Below are positions 56,587 through 64,000 of a DNA stretch of 64,000 nt, one piece after another. The stretch covers positions 1-64,000 of the forward strand of contig CAYFYY010000014.1 in NCBI GenBank assembly GCA_964347475.1. The letters are read 5' to 3'. Under the pieces are notes generated by a model. It was not told the DNA's origin. It saw only the letters and a program-made list of their open reading frames with translations, and did no database searches. The stretch's first letter is position 1. Each line of letters opens with the position of its first letter. This DNA comes from GCA-020356105 sp964347475 (lineage in GTDB: Bacteria; Pseudomonadota; Alphaproteobacteria; UBA8366; JADFVY01). The translations under genes and the position numbers were made by a program.

Positions 56587-57810
56587 CTAGCCCTCGCAGT
56601 CCATCGTCGTTGGCTCGTTCTCGCCGCCCGGCTTGTAGGTGATGGCGCAAACCATGCCGACCTTCAGGGCCTTGCGATCCCCTTCGGCGCCGCCGATGCG
56701 GATCTTGGTGCGTGAGCCGCTGACCTTCGATTCCACCGTCTCGTCCCCGGACAGGAAGCTGATCACCTTGCCCTTGTCCTCGACGCTCAAGAGGTCCGTC
56801 TTTACGGAGAGCACCTTGACCTCGACGTTCATGATCGAGGCCACGAGCGCAACGGTATCCGGCGACTGGTTCAGCGCCGCGTTGATGGCTTCGGCGACGT
56901 CGTCGCCGTACAGCGGCACGATCGGAATGCCGAGCTTTTTGGCCTCCGCCAGCAGGTCGCCATCCCGGGTCGCGCTGCGGTACGCGGTGCGCAGCGTCCC
57001 CAGGATATCCTCGGGGACCCCCGGCGGCGCCGCGGTCAGGCGGGCGAGCTCGGTCTGCGACTGCACCAGTGCGATCAGCGAACGGCCCCTTTCGGTGGTC
57101 ACGAGGTCGCGGGCCTGCGGCAGATCGGAATCGGCGCCGCCACCGACCTCGAAGGCGAACCGCCCGTAGCCGTTGTCGACGAAGGGTTGGAACGAGCTGC
57201 GCGAGCCGAAGGCACCGGCAACGTCGCCGCGCATGATCGCCATCTCGTCCTCCTTGCCGCTGTAGCCGGGAATGATCTTGAGCTTAAGGTCAAGCGCCTC
57301 CATCAGCATGCGGGTATCGTTGTAGGAGGCGGAGCCCACGCCCGACACGCCGACGCGAATCGGCTCTGCCGCAGTCTGCAGGTCCCGGACCGTCGCGACG
57401 CCGGCATCCTTGCCCAACAGGAAGGCGCGCGGATCGGATGCCGCCTTGCCGATCCAGCTCATCTTGCGCAGGTCGAACTTGACGCCTTCCCGGTCGAGGA
57501 TCTGCGCGTAGACCAGGCCGGTATTGAACGTTCCGATGGTCAGCCCGTCGGGCTTGGCGGCGTAGAGCTGGTTGGCGCCGATGATGTGGCCCGCGCCCGG
57601 CACGTTCTTGACGATGAACTCCGAGCCCGGCAGGTGTTTCTCCATGTATTTGGCGATCAGCCTGCCATAGGTGTCGTAGCCGCCGCCCGCCTTGGTGGCG
57701 ACGATGTAGGTCACGGTCTTGCCGTCGTAATACGCCGCGCCGGCCAGCGCAGGGCCCGATGCCAGAAGCATCGACAGGCCGATCGCGGACGCAATGGTCC
57801 TGTGGATCAT
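56587..57810 (-). CDS. tctC: TctC/Bug binding protein with additional C-terminal domain
   Basis: A 407-residue periplasmic protein. The signal peptide ends near ALAGAAY (about 24). The Bug part (about 25-325) includes YIVATKAGGGYDTYGRLIAK and DGLTIGTFNTGLVYAQIL. About 80 further residues follow, with ESKVSGSRTKIRIGGAEGDR and LKVGMVCAITY, ending in MDCEG; these resemble small OB-like/DUF5666-type modules. Normal Bug proteins stop at about 320 residues. GGGAGG precedes the ATG. It heads the tctC-tctA-tctB operon. Confidence 0.9.
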   Translation of the reverse strand: MIHRTIASAIGLSMLLASGPALAGAAYYDGKTVTYIVATKAGGGYDTYGRLIAKYMEKHLPGSEFIVKNVPGAGHIIGANQLYAAKPDGLTIGTFNTGLVYAQILDREGVKFDLRKMSWIGKAASDPRAFLLGKDAGVATVRDLQTAAEPIRVGVSGVGSASYNDTRMLMEALDLKLKIIPGYSGKEDEMAIMRGDVAGAFGSRSSFQPFVDNGYGRFAFEVGGGADSDLPQARDLVTTERGRSLIALVQSQTELARLTAAPPGVPEDILGTLRTAYRSATRDGDLLAEAKKLGIPIVPLYGDDVAEAINAALNQSPDTVALVASIMNVEVKVLSVKTDLLSVEDKGKVISFLSGDETVESKVSGSRTKIRIGGAEGDRKALKVGMVCAITYKPGGENEPTTMDCEG

Positions 57811-57929
57811 AGTGAAGTCCTCCCGTTCCGCCGGCGGAGCGGGCTGGTTCCGGCGCCCGCCGCCGCCACTGTTACGTCCCCATTTTCGGCGTCGTTGCGC
57901 CGGTGCCGCGGCTGTTTCGCCGCGGCTCT

Positions 57930-58517
57930 TCAGAAGCCCTCGGCGTTCTCCAGCTGCTCGAACCAGTCGAAGCCGATGGCCTTGATGATCCGGCTGTTGA
58001 CCACGATCACGCGGGCCTCGTTGTCCGGATCGGCATTGACTCTCTTGTGCGCGCAGTAGGGCGGGATATAGACGAAATCGCCGGTGCTCCATTCGAAACG
58101 CTTCGGCTCGTCATCCCACTCCCACGTGAATTCGTCCTGGCAGTCGAAGCGCACGTCCCAGTGCAGGTCGTAGCCGCGTCCTTCCACGACGTAGGCGATC
58201 TCCTCGCTCATGTGGCGGCTCTTGCCGGTGGCGCCGCCGGGCGGGATCAGCTGCATGTAGACGTCGATGCAGCACTCCATCGTGTCCATCATCTCGTTCA
58301 CGATGTGGCGGATCAGGCCGTCCGGCGATCTCTCGAAGGGCATGTCCCGCCACTTCACCACGTTGATGCGGTTCTTGTAGTCCTCGCGAAACCGCGCCGA
58401 TTTTTCGAGCGCGTCGGCATAGTAGTTGACGAAGGTCTCGCCGCTGTGCGCACGCTCGCGCTCCTGCGGATCGATGATCCGCGCAAGCCCGGCCTGGGTC
58501 CTGGTCTCTTCGCTCAT
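57930..58517 (-). CDS. Cupin-domain protein
   Basis: A 195-residue single-cupin protein. The metal motif is PPGGATGKSRHMSEEIAYVVEG with PPYCAHKRVN completing it, giving His/Glu/His positions. Its sequence also has a helical N-terminal extension with RDMPFERSPDGLIRH. It probably acts as an iron- or manganese-dependent oxygenase, isomerase or decarboxylase; the substrate is unknown. It starts 14 bases after the next cupin gene and precedes the TctC gene. Confidence 0.8.
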   Translation of the reverse strand: MSEETRTQAGLARIIDPQERERAHSGETFVNYYADALEKSARFREDYKNRINVVKWRDMPFERSPDGLIRHIVNEMMDTMECCIDVYMQLIPPGGATGKSRHMSEEIAYVVEGRGYDLHWDVRFDCQDEFTWEWDDEPKRFEWSTGDFVYIPPYCAHKRVNADPDNEARVIVVNSRIIKAIGFDWFEQLENAEGF

Positions 58518-58531
58518 GGCCGTTTCTATCC

Positions 58532-59146
58532 TCAGAGTTCCGGCGGCGGCATGTAATCTTCCTGTCCGGGCGCCGGCTCCTTTGGCGGGTACTCGACCAC
58601 CTTCTGGAACAGCATGTGCATGAACAGGAACAGCGGCTTGGCCTTCATCACCAGGACGATGGTCTCGTCCTCCTTATCGTCGTTGAGATGCTGGTGCACG
58701 CAGCCGTTCTCGACGATCAGCGCATCCCCCGCCTCCCAGGGAAGCTTGCGCCCGTCATGGATGTCGTGACCCTTGCCCTTGAGCACATAAAAGACGGCAC
58801 TGTTCATGTGGCCGTGTTTCTGCCCGTATCCACCGGGCGCGAAGACGTCGATGTGGCATTCGATCGACTGCGCCACCTTGACCGACTGCGGGTTGATGAT
58901 CTTCTTGCCGAAATTCTGCGGGCCGCCCTTCCACTTCCAGTCCCGCGAGCGGTAGACGCGAGGTTGGTTGAACAGCTCCTTTACCAGCTCACCGTAGGTC
59001 CCCTCAAGCGCGCGCACGAACGTCCGCTTGCGGGTCCAGCGTTCCCAGACGACGTCCTTGCCCGGCACCTCGTCGAGCCCGCTGTTGTGGCCCGCCTCCG
59101 GGGCGTCGGCGCCGGTTTTGTCGCCGCGGGCGCGCTGCTCGCTCAT
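58532..59146 (-). CDS. Cupin-domain protein, first of the reverse operon
   Basis: A 204-residue single-cupin protein with GGYGQKHGHMNSAVFYVLKG and ENGCVHQHLNDD. The N-terminal segment (RALEGTYGELVKELFNQPRV) differs from that of the neighbouring cupin. The two probably form a hetero-oligomer or catalyse successive steps. GAGGACG precedes the ATG. The operon would read cupin, cupin, tctC, tctA, tctB. Confidence 0.8.
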   Translation of the reverse strand: MSEQRARGDKTGADAPEAGHNSGLDEVPGKDVVWERWTRKRTFVRALEGTYGELVKELFNQPRVYRSRDWKWKGGPQNFGKKIINPQSVKVAQSIECHIDVFAPGGYGQKHGHMNSAVFYVLKGKGHDIHDGRKLPWEAGDALIVENGCVHQHLNDDKEDETIVLVMKAKPLFLFMHMLFQKVVEYPPKEPAPGQEDYMPPPEL

Positions 59147-59387
59147 CGATTCGTCCTCTCTCCGTGCGGGTCGCCGCCAGTTGATATTGAATCTTAATGT
59201 GAATCCGGTGCCGGAACAACAAATGCCGCAGTCTGGCGGTCAGACAATCTTTGTTTCCGGGTAGTAGCGAGTTGGCATTGTCTTGCCTGCGGGCCAGCGT
59301 CTACAAGCAAGATCAAGGCGCACGCCGCGCGGCCCGAAGGGCCGTTGCGACGGGGCCGCAACATCCCAAGCCGGAGAGGGCAGGGAC

Positions 59388-60605
59388 ATGACGGTGGAGG
59401 GCGCCGCACCCGGCGCAGCGCGGGCGATCGATCATGCAACCGAAGCGTCCTGCTATGCCTCCGGGTTTTTCAGCCTCGGGCTGGTACCGACGATGTGGCT
59501 GGTGGTGCCGCTCTGGGCACTGGCGCTCGGCGCCACCCCGTTCGAGATCGGCCTCGTCGTCGGCGCTCGCTCGCTCTTGCCGGTGCTGTTCGCGATTCAT
59601 GGCGGCGTGGTCATGGACCGGCTCGGCGTGCGCCGCGTCATGCTGTGGCTGGCCGCGGCGTGCCTTGCGATGGTTCCCGCCTATCCGCTGCTCCCTTGGG
59701 TGCCGGCGCTGTTCGCCCTGCAGCTGCTGTTCGGCCTCGCACAGGGACTGTCCTGGGTCGGTGCCCAGACGCAGATCGGGCGGCTGACGGCTGGCAGCCC
59801 GGCGCACGCCGGCCGCTTCAGCTTCGCCAGCACCGCGGGTACCTTCGTCGGGCCGCTGCTCGCCGGCATCGCGTGGGATCAATTCGGGTCCTCCGGCGCC
59901 TTCGCCCTGGTCGCCGCGTGGTGCGCGGCGCTGTGGCTGTCGATCCGGTTCCTGCCGGCTGCGGACAAGGACGCAGCGCGGCCCGCAACCCCGTTCGATC
60001 CCGGCCTGCTGATCCCCCAAGCCAAGGACTATGCCGACGCCGTCCTGCTGCTTGCCGTGCCCGCGGTCGCGCTCGTGGTCATCGCCACCTTCGCCCGCAT
60101 CGCCGCGGTCAGCGTGCAGGGCTCTTTTTACCCGGTATATCTCGAGTCAATCGGTTACGGGGGGACGATCATCGGCGGGCTGATCGCCGTCTCGTCCATC
60201 GTCGGCAGCCTCAGCACCCTTCTGAACGGCGCACTCTCGAGGGTCGTCCGACAGTCGACGATCCTGATCGGGGCGATCGGGCTTTCGGTAGCAGCGATCG
60301 CGGCGACGCCGTTCGTCACGTCATTCATGGCACTGGCGCAGTTGGCACTCGCATTCGGCGTTGGCATCGGCCTCACCCTGCCGCCGGTGCTGTCGATCCT
60401 CTCGAAGGCGGCCGGCCCGTCCCGTCAGGGGATGAGCGTCGGCCTGCGCACCACAGCGAACCGGCTGGCGTCGCTGGTCGTCCCGGTGGGCATGGGCATC
60501 TCAGCCGATTCGTTCGGCATGCGCGGCGCGTTCCTCGCCGTCGGCGCCGCCCTTGCCCTCGTGCTGGCGGCCATGGCGACCCTCGCCGTCCGCCATCGGC
60601 TGTGA
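59388..60605 (+). CDS. MFS transporter
   Basis: A 405-residue, 12-helix major facilitator. The start ATG at 59388 follows GGCAGGGAC. Motif A lies in VMDRLGVRRVMLWL. The substrate is unknown; given the next two genes (decarboxylase-like, TrpF-like), an aromatic acid is a reasonable guess. It is divergent from the cupin operon with about 240 bases between, where an AT-rich promoter-like stretch occurs near 59180-59210. Confidence 0.85.
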   Translation: MTVEGAAPGAARAIDHATEASCYASGFFSLGLVPTMWLVVPLWALALGATPFEIGLVVGARSLLPVLFAIHGGVVMDRLGVRRVMLWLAAACLAMVPAYPLLPWVPALFALQLLFGLAQGLSWVGAQTQIGRLTAGSPAHAGRFSFASTAGTFVGPLLAGIAWDQFGSSGAFALVAAWCAALWLSIRFLPAADKDAARPATPFDPGLLIPQAKDYADAVLLLAVPAVALVVIATFARIAAVSVQGSFYPVYLESIGYGGTIIGGLIAVSSIVGSLSTLLNGALSRVVRQSTILIGAIGLSVAAIAATPFVTSFMALAQLALAFGVGIGLTLPPVLSILSKAAGPSRQGMSVGLRTTANRLASLVVPVGMGISADSFGMRGAFLAVGAALALVLAAMATLAVRHRL

Positions 60606-60639
60606 CCCGCCCCGCGCCGCAGCAAGGAGGAGCAGACCC

Positions 60640-61626
60640 GTGTCCAGATTGCCTCTGACCATCGCCATCAGCGACTACGACCATGTCCGCGATTTCGCAT
60701 CCGGCCGCGTCACCGCTGAGGGCATCGACGCCACCTTCCTGACCCTCAGCATCGAGGAGATCTTCTTCCGCTTCACCCGGTTCAGGGAATGGGAGGTCTC
60801 GGAGATGTCGATGGCGAAATACTGCGCCCTGAAATCCCAGGGCGACGACTCCGTCTCGGCGATCCCGGTGTTCCCGTCGCGCGTGTTCCGCCATTCCTCG
60901 ATCTTCGTGCGCAGCGACTCGCGGCTCTCCGGGCCGGCCGATCTCGCCGGCCGCAAGGTCGGCCTGCCGGAATGGGCGCAGACGGCGGCGGTCTATACGC
61001 GCGGCCTGCTGACCCATGAATATGGTATCGCGCTGTCCGACGTCGACTGGTACCAGGCCGGCGTCGCCGAGAAGGGGCGCCGCGAGAAGGTGGCGCTGAA
61101 GTTGCCGAAGGGGATACGCTGCACGCCGGTGCCGGACGACAGCCTCAATGACATGCTGTTGGCCGGAGAACTCGACGCGATCATGACAGCGCATCCGCCA
61201 CCCGCCTTCGAGGACGGCAGCGGCCGCATCGTCCGGCTGCTGCGCGACTACCATACGGCGGAAGAGGCGTACTGGAAGAAGACGGGCGTGCTGCCGATCA
61301 TGCACGTGGTGGCGATCCGCGGCGACGTGCTTCGCGCGCATCCGTGGATCGCCGCGAACCTCCTTACGGCCTTCAACGCAGCGAAGGAACGCAGCGTCGC
61401 GCGTGCCTTGGAGGCCACCGCCTCACGCTTCCCGATCCCCTGGATCGCCCATCATGCGGAGCAGGCGGCGGCGGCCTTCGGCGAGCTGTTTCCCTACGGC
61501 ATCGAGGCCAACCGCACGACGCTGGAGACCTTCCTGCGCTTCGCCCACGAGCAGGGTGTGTGCCACCGGCTGCTGGAACCGGAGGACCTGTTCCCGGAAT
61601 CTGTACGCAGCGCCTTCAAGGTCTGA
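60640..61626 (+). CDS. 4,5-dihydroxyphthalate-decarboxylase-like protein
   Basis: A 328-residue protein of the Pht5/periplasmic-binding fold: LTIAISDYDHVRDFASGRV, IEEIFFRFTRFREWEVSEMS and RKVGLPEWAQTAAVYTRGLL. No signal peptide is seen. In phthalate pathways relatives convert 4,5-dihydroxyphthalate to protocatechuate; other members are less certain. Start GTG at 60640, nine bases after AAGGAGG. It is 34 bases after the MFS gene. Confidence 0.8.
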   Translation: MSRLPLTIAISDYDHVRDFASGRVTAEGIDATFLTLSIEEIFFRFTRFREWEVSEMSMAKYCALKSQGDDSVSAIPVFPSRVFRHSSIFVRSDSRLSGPADLAGRKVGLPEWAQTAAVYTRGLLTHEYGIALSDVDWYQAGVAEKGRREKVALKLPKGIRCTPVPDDSLNDMLLAGELDAIMTAHPPPAFEDGSGRIVRLLRDYHTAEEAYWKKTGVLPIMHVVAIRGDVLRAHPWIAANLLTAFNAAKERSVARALEATASRFPIPWIAHHAEQAAAAFGELFPYGIEANRTTLETFLRFAHEQGVCHRLLEPEDLFPESVRSAFKV

Positions 61627-61644
61627 ACGGACGGGAGCTCACGG

Positions 61645-62301
61645 ATGGTGCGGGTCAAGATCTGCTGCATCGCCTCGGTCGAAGAGGCGGAGCTGGCGGT
61701 CCGCCACGGCGCCGCGGCGCTGGGCCTGGTCGGCCGCATGCCGAGCGGTCCCGGCCCCATCCCGGACAACCTGATCGCCGAGATCGCCGCCTGGGCGCCG
61801 CCGGCGGTGGCGACCTTCCTGCTGACCAGCGAGACCGAGCCCGAGGCGATTATCGACCACGTCCGGCGTTGCGGCACCAGCACCGTGCAGCTGGTCGACG
61901 CGGTGGCGCCGCAGGCTTATGCGGCGCTGCGCCGGGCCGCGCCGCAGCTGAAGATCGTGCAGGTGATCCACGTGACCGGCCCCGAATCGGTCGAAGAGGC
62001 GAAGGCCTCGGCGCCGCATGTCGATGCCCTGCTGCTCGATTCCGGACGGCCCGGGGCCGCCATCAAGGAACTCGGGGGCACCGGGCGCGTGCACGACTGG
62101 GCCTTAAGCCGCCGCATCGTGGCCGAGGTCGCCCGCCCGGTGTTCCTCGCCGGCGGCCTCAACCCCGAGAATGTCGCCGAGGCATGCAACAGGGTGCGGC
62201 CGTTCGGCGTCGACCTGTGCACCGGCGTGCGCACCGACGGACGGCTGGATGAAGCGCGGCTGACCGCGTTCTTCGGCGCGCTCCCCACAGCCGCGGGCTG
62301 A
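61645..62301 (+). CDS. Phosphoribosylanthranilate-isomerase-like protein
   Basis: A 218-residue TIM-barrel resembling TrpF: VKICCIAS with the catalytic Cys7, ALLLDSG with the catalytic Asp, and VFLAGGLNPENV. The usual SPR loop after the second strand is replaced by RMPSGPGP, so ligand binding may differ. No trp gene is nearby; it follows the decarboxylase-like gene by 18 bases. Either a second TrpF or a relative recruited to aromatic catabolism. Confidence 0.75.
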   Translation: MVRVKICCIASVEEAELAVRHGAAALGLVGRMPSGPGPIPDNLIAEIAAWAPPAVATFLLTSETEPEAIIDHVRRCGTSTVQLVDAVAPQAYAALRRAAPQLKIVQVIHVTGPESVEEAKASAPHVDALLLDSGRPGAAIKELGGTGRVHDWALSRRIVAEVARPVFLAGGLNPENVAEACNRVRPFGVDLCTGVRTDGRLDEARLTAFFGALPTAAG

Positions 62302-62330
62302 CACGCCGACCCGGCGCCGTCGCGACCCCG

Positions 62331-63848
62331 CTATTTCGCCCTGATCCGGCCCTCCACCTTCGGGGTGACCGGGGCGGTGGCGGCGATGTGGTCCATCACC
62401 GTGGTCGCCATCAGCGTTGCGCCGGACGCGTCGATCAGCGCCTTGCCCTTCTTCAGCACGGCATAGCCGTCGCCGCCGCCCGCCATGTAGTCGTTGGTCG
62501 CGACCCGGTAGATCTTGGCTGGATCGAGCGCCTTGCCGCCGATCTTGACCTCGACGACGCGACTGCCCGGCGCGGCGGCCGGGTCGTAGACGAAGGACAG
62601 GCCCGAGACCTGCGGGAAACGCCCGGCCGTGTTCTCGACCTGCGAGACGCCGTTCTCGAGCGCGGCGCGGACGTCGGCGCCCGACAACTCCAGCAGCACC
62701 GTGACGTTGCCGAACGGCAGCTCGGTCAGCACGTCCTTGCGGGTCAGCACGCTGCCCGCATCGTATGTGCGGTCGCCGCGGATGCCGCCGCCGTTGGTGA
62801 TCGCGATGTCGGCACGCACCGCCTTGCGCATGGCGTCGGCGATCAGGTTGCCGAAATTGGTCTCGCCGCTGCGTACCGAGGACCGCTGCGAATCCAGTAC
62901 CACGCCGGTCTTGCCGACTGGCACGTCGAGGTCGGCGTCAAGTTTTGCGTTGTGCCTGTCGACGATGGCCTGGATGCCCGGGTCCGGGGCGACGCCGGCG
63001 GTCGAGGTCAGGCGCCAGGCCGGCACCACCTGAAGCGTCTTCTTGCCCCGGCTCTCCACCCACTCGACCGAAAGGTCGAGCGCACCGAGATGATGCGCAT
63101 CGTAGCCGGCCTTCAGGATCGGCACGGTGCCGGCCCGCCAGACGATCGGATCGTGGTCGTGGCCACCGAGAATCGCGTGGATACCCTCGACTTCGCGCGC
63201 CAGCGCGATGTCGGTGGCCATGTCGAGATGGGTCAGCGCGACGATGACCTCCGCCCCCCTGTCCTGCAGTTTCTTGACGGCCGCGGTCGCGGTCTCGATC
63301 GCCGAGGTAAAGCGGATGTCCGGGCCCGGCGACGACAGCGTCTCGGTCTGCGGGTCGAGCAGCCCGAAGAAGCCGACCGTGAACTCTCCGACCTTGACCG
63401 TGTGGACATCTGTCATACCCACGGCGGGCTTGCCGTCCTTGCCCAGCACATTGGTGCCGAGCCAGGGGAACTTCGCCTCGCCGATGCGCTGCCGCGCGAC
63501 GTCCGGCCCGAAGTCGAACTCGTGGTTGCCGGGCGCCGCGACGTCCATGCCAATGGCGTTCATCAGCTCGATCATTTGCGTGCCTTTGGTCAGCCCCGAC
63601 ATGACGGACGGCGAGATCAGGTCGCCGCCGAAGGTGGTGACGCTGTGCTCAGCCGCCGCGCGCTCGGCCTTGAGCAGCGTCATCAACTCGGCGAACCCAC
63701 CCTGCCCGCGCTTCGGCGAGATCTCATAGACGTCGTTGACATGCAGGAAGGTGATTTTCGTCGGCTCCGCCGCCGCGGCCAGCGGCAGCGCGAGCAAGAG
63801 GACGGCAACCACCGTCCACGCCCCGAATTTCCTGAGGATGTGATGCAT
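62331..63848 (-). CDS. Exported 5'-nucleotidase/metallophosphatase
   Basis: A 505-residue periplasmic enzyme of the UshA type. The signal peptide ends at AAAAEP (about 27). The metallophosphatase domain has HVNDVYEI, GNHEFDFG, ALTHLD and GGHDHD; the C-terminal nucleotidase domain has NFGNLIADAMR, ITNGGGIR and TNDYMAGGGDGY. It likely hydrolyses nucleotides to supply phosphate and nucleosides. It converges with the TrpF-like gene. Confidence 0.95.
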   Translation of the reverse strand: MHHILRKFGAWTVVAVLLLALPLAAAAEPTKITFLHVNDVYEISPKRGQGGFAELMTLLKAERAAAEHSVTTFGGDLISPSVMSGLTKGTQMIELMNAIGMDVAAPGNHEFDFGPDVARQRIGEAKFPWLGTNVLGKDGKPAVGMTDVHTVKVGEFTVGFFGLLDPQTETLSSPGPDIRFTSAIETATAAVKKLQDRGAEVIVALTHLDMATDIALAREVEGIHAILGGHDHDPIVWRAGTVPILKAGYDAHHLGALDLSVEWVESRGKKTLQVVPAWRLTSTAGVAPDPGIQAIVDRHNAKLDADLDVPVGKTGVVLDSQRSSVRSGETNFGNLIADAMRKAVRADIAITNGGGIRGDRTYDAGSVLTRKDVLTELPFGNVTVLLELSGADVRAALENGVSQVENTAGRFPQVSGLSFVYDPAAAPGSRVVEVKIGGKALDPAKIYRVATNDYMAGGGDGYAVLKKGKALIDASGATLMATTVMDHIAATAPVTPKVEGRIRAK

Positions 63849-64000
63849 TGTGCCTCTCCTGTGGAGTCTGTCGGCGCGGGCTCGGGTGCCCCTGCGAGCC
63901 TGCGCTTTGGGTCATGCTAGCAGAATTCGCGGGCGCTGGCTGCGGCCCGCGAAGCGGCGGTTGACTCGCGTATTGCCACGGGCCTACGCTGAAAAATCTC
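63849..64000. other. Upstream region of the nucleotidase gene
   Basis: The last 152 bases contain no gene; the promoter of the nucleotidase should be here but I cannot define it. Confidence 0.35.

Overview
The window is GC-rich chromosomal DNA of a Gram-negative bacterium, most likely an alphaproteobacterium of Rhodospirillales type. This is inferred from the mixture of polyhydroxybutyrate genes (phaA-phaB), a DUF1127 protein, several tripartite tricarboxylate transporter (TctABC/Bug) sets, a histidine route through formiminoglutamate deiminase (HutF), outer-membrane beta-barrels and strong GC bias at third codon positions. I see no rRNA, tRNA, CRISPR array, transposase or integrase.

Layout. 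1-1.6 kb: the 3' end of phaA, then phaB. 1.6-4.7 kb: an outer-membrane barrel, an Hsp20 chaperone and two hypothetical proteins. 4.9-18 kb: histidine utilisation. A hutU-hutH-hutG operon carries an unknown small gene between hutU and hutH; after an unrelated stretch (lectin-like protein, DUF4202-SDR-HNH operon, two exported proteins, PAS protein) come divergent hutI and hutF. Together these would convert histidine to glutamate and formate, but hutU is broken: about 47 bp are missing exactly where the catalytic-cysteine signature should be. 18-28.8 kb: thioredoxin reductase, an MFS exporter, a TerB-like protein, a HEAT-type protein, a LysR regulator, DUF1127, an EamA transporter, a methyltransferase, a quinone reductase and an AidB-type dehydrogenase.

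28.8-35.6 kb is a respiratory block. A long non-coding leader with an FNR-type box and a 21-bp palindrome precedes a DmsE/MtrA-type decaheme cytochrome and its MtrB/PioB outer-membrane porin, followed by a CIO-type cytochrome bd oxidase (cydAB). This looks like a trans-outer-membrane electron conduit next to a quinol oxidase suited to low oxygen. 35.8-38.2 kb holds a potassium-channel-like protein with a zinc ribbon, a CHRD protein, a MarR regulator and a His-tailed protein.

38.5-62.3 kb is the most unusual region, an apparent catabolic island for an unidentified organic acid. It contains a TctA-TctB fusion, an EutA-type reactivase without its usual partner enzyme, a bicupin, a heme-oxygenase-fold protein, a LysR regulator divergent from a UbiD decarboxylase, two mutually similar half-size permeases, a TctC binding protein, two beta-hydroxyacid dehydrogenases and a thiamine-diphosphate enzyme. 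On the other strand are two cupins, TctC, TctA and TctB, plus a frameshifted second TctC-like gene. An MFS transporter, a dihydroxyphthalate-decarboxylase-like protein and a TrpF-like protein follow. The substrate cannot be read from sequence alone. The window ends with an exported 5'-nucleotidase.
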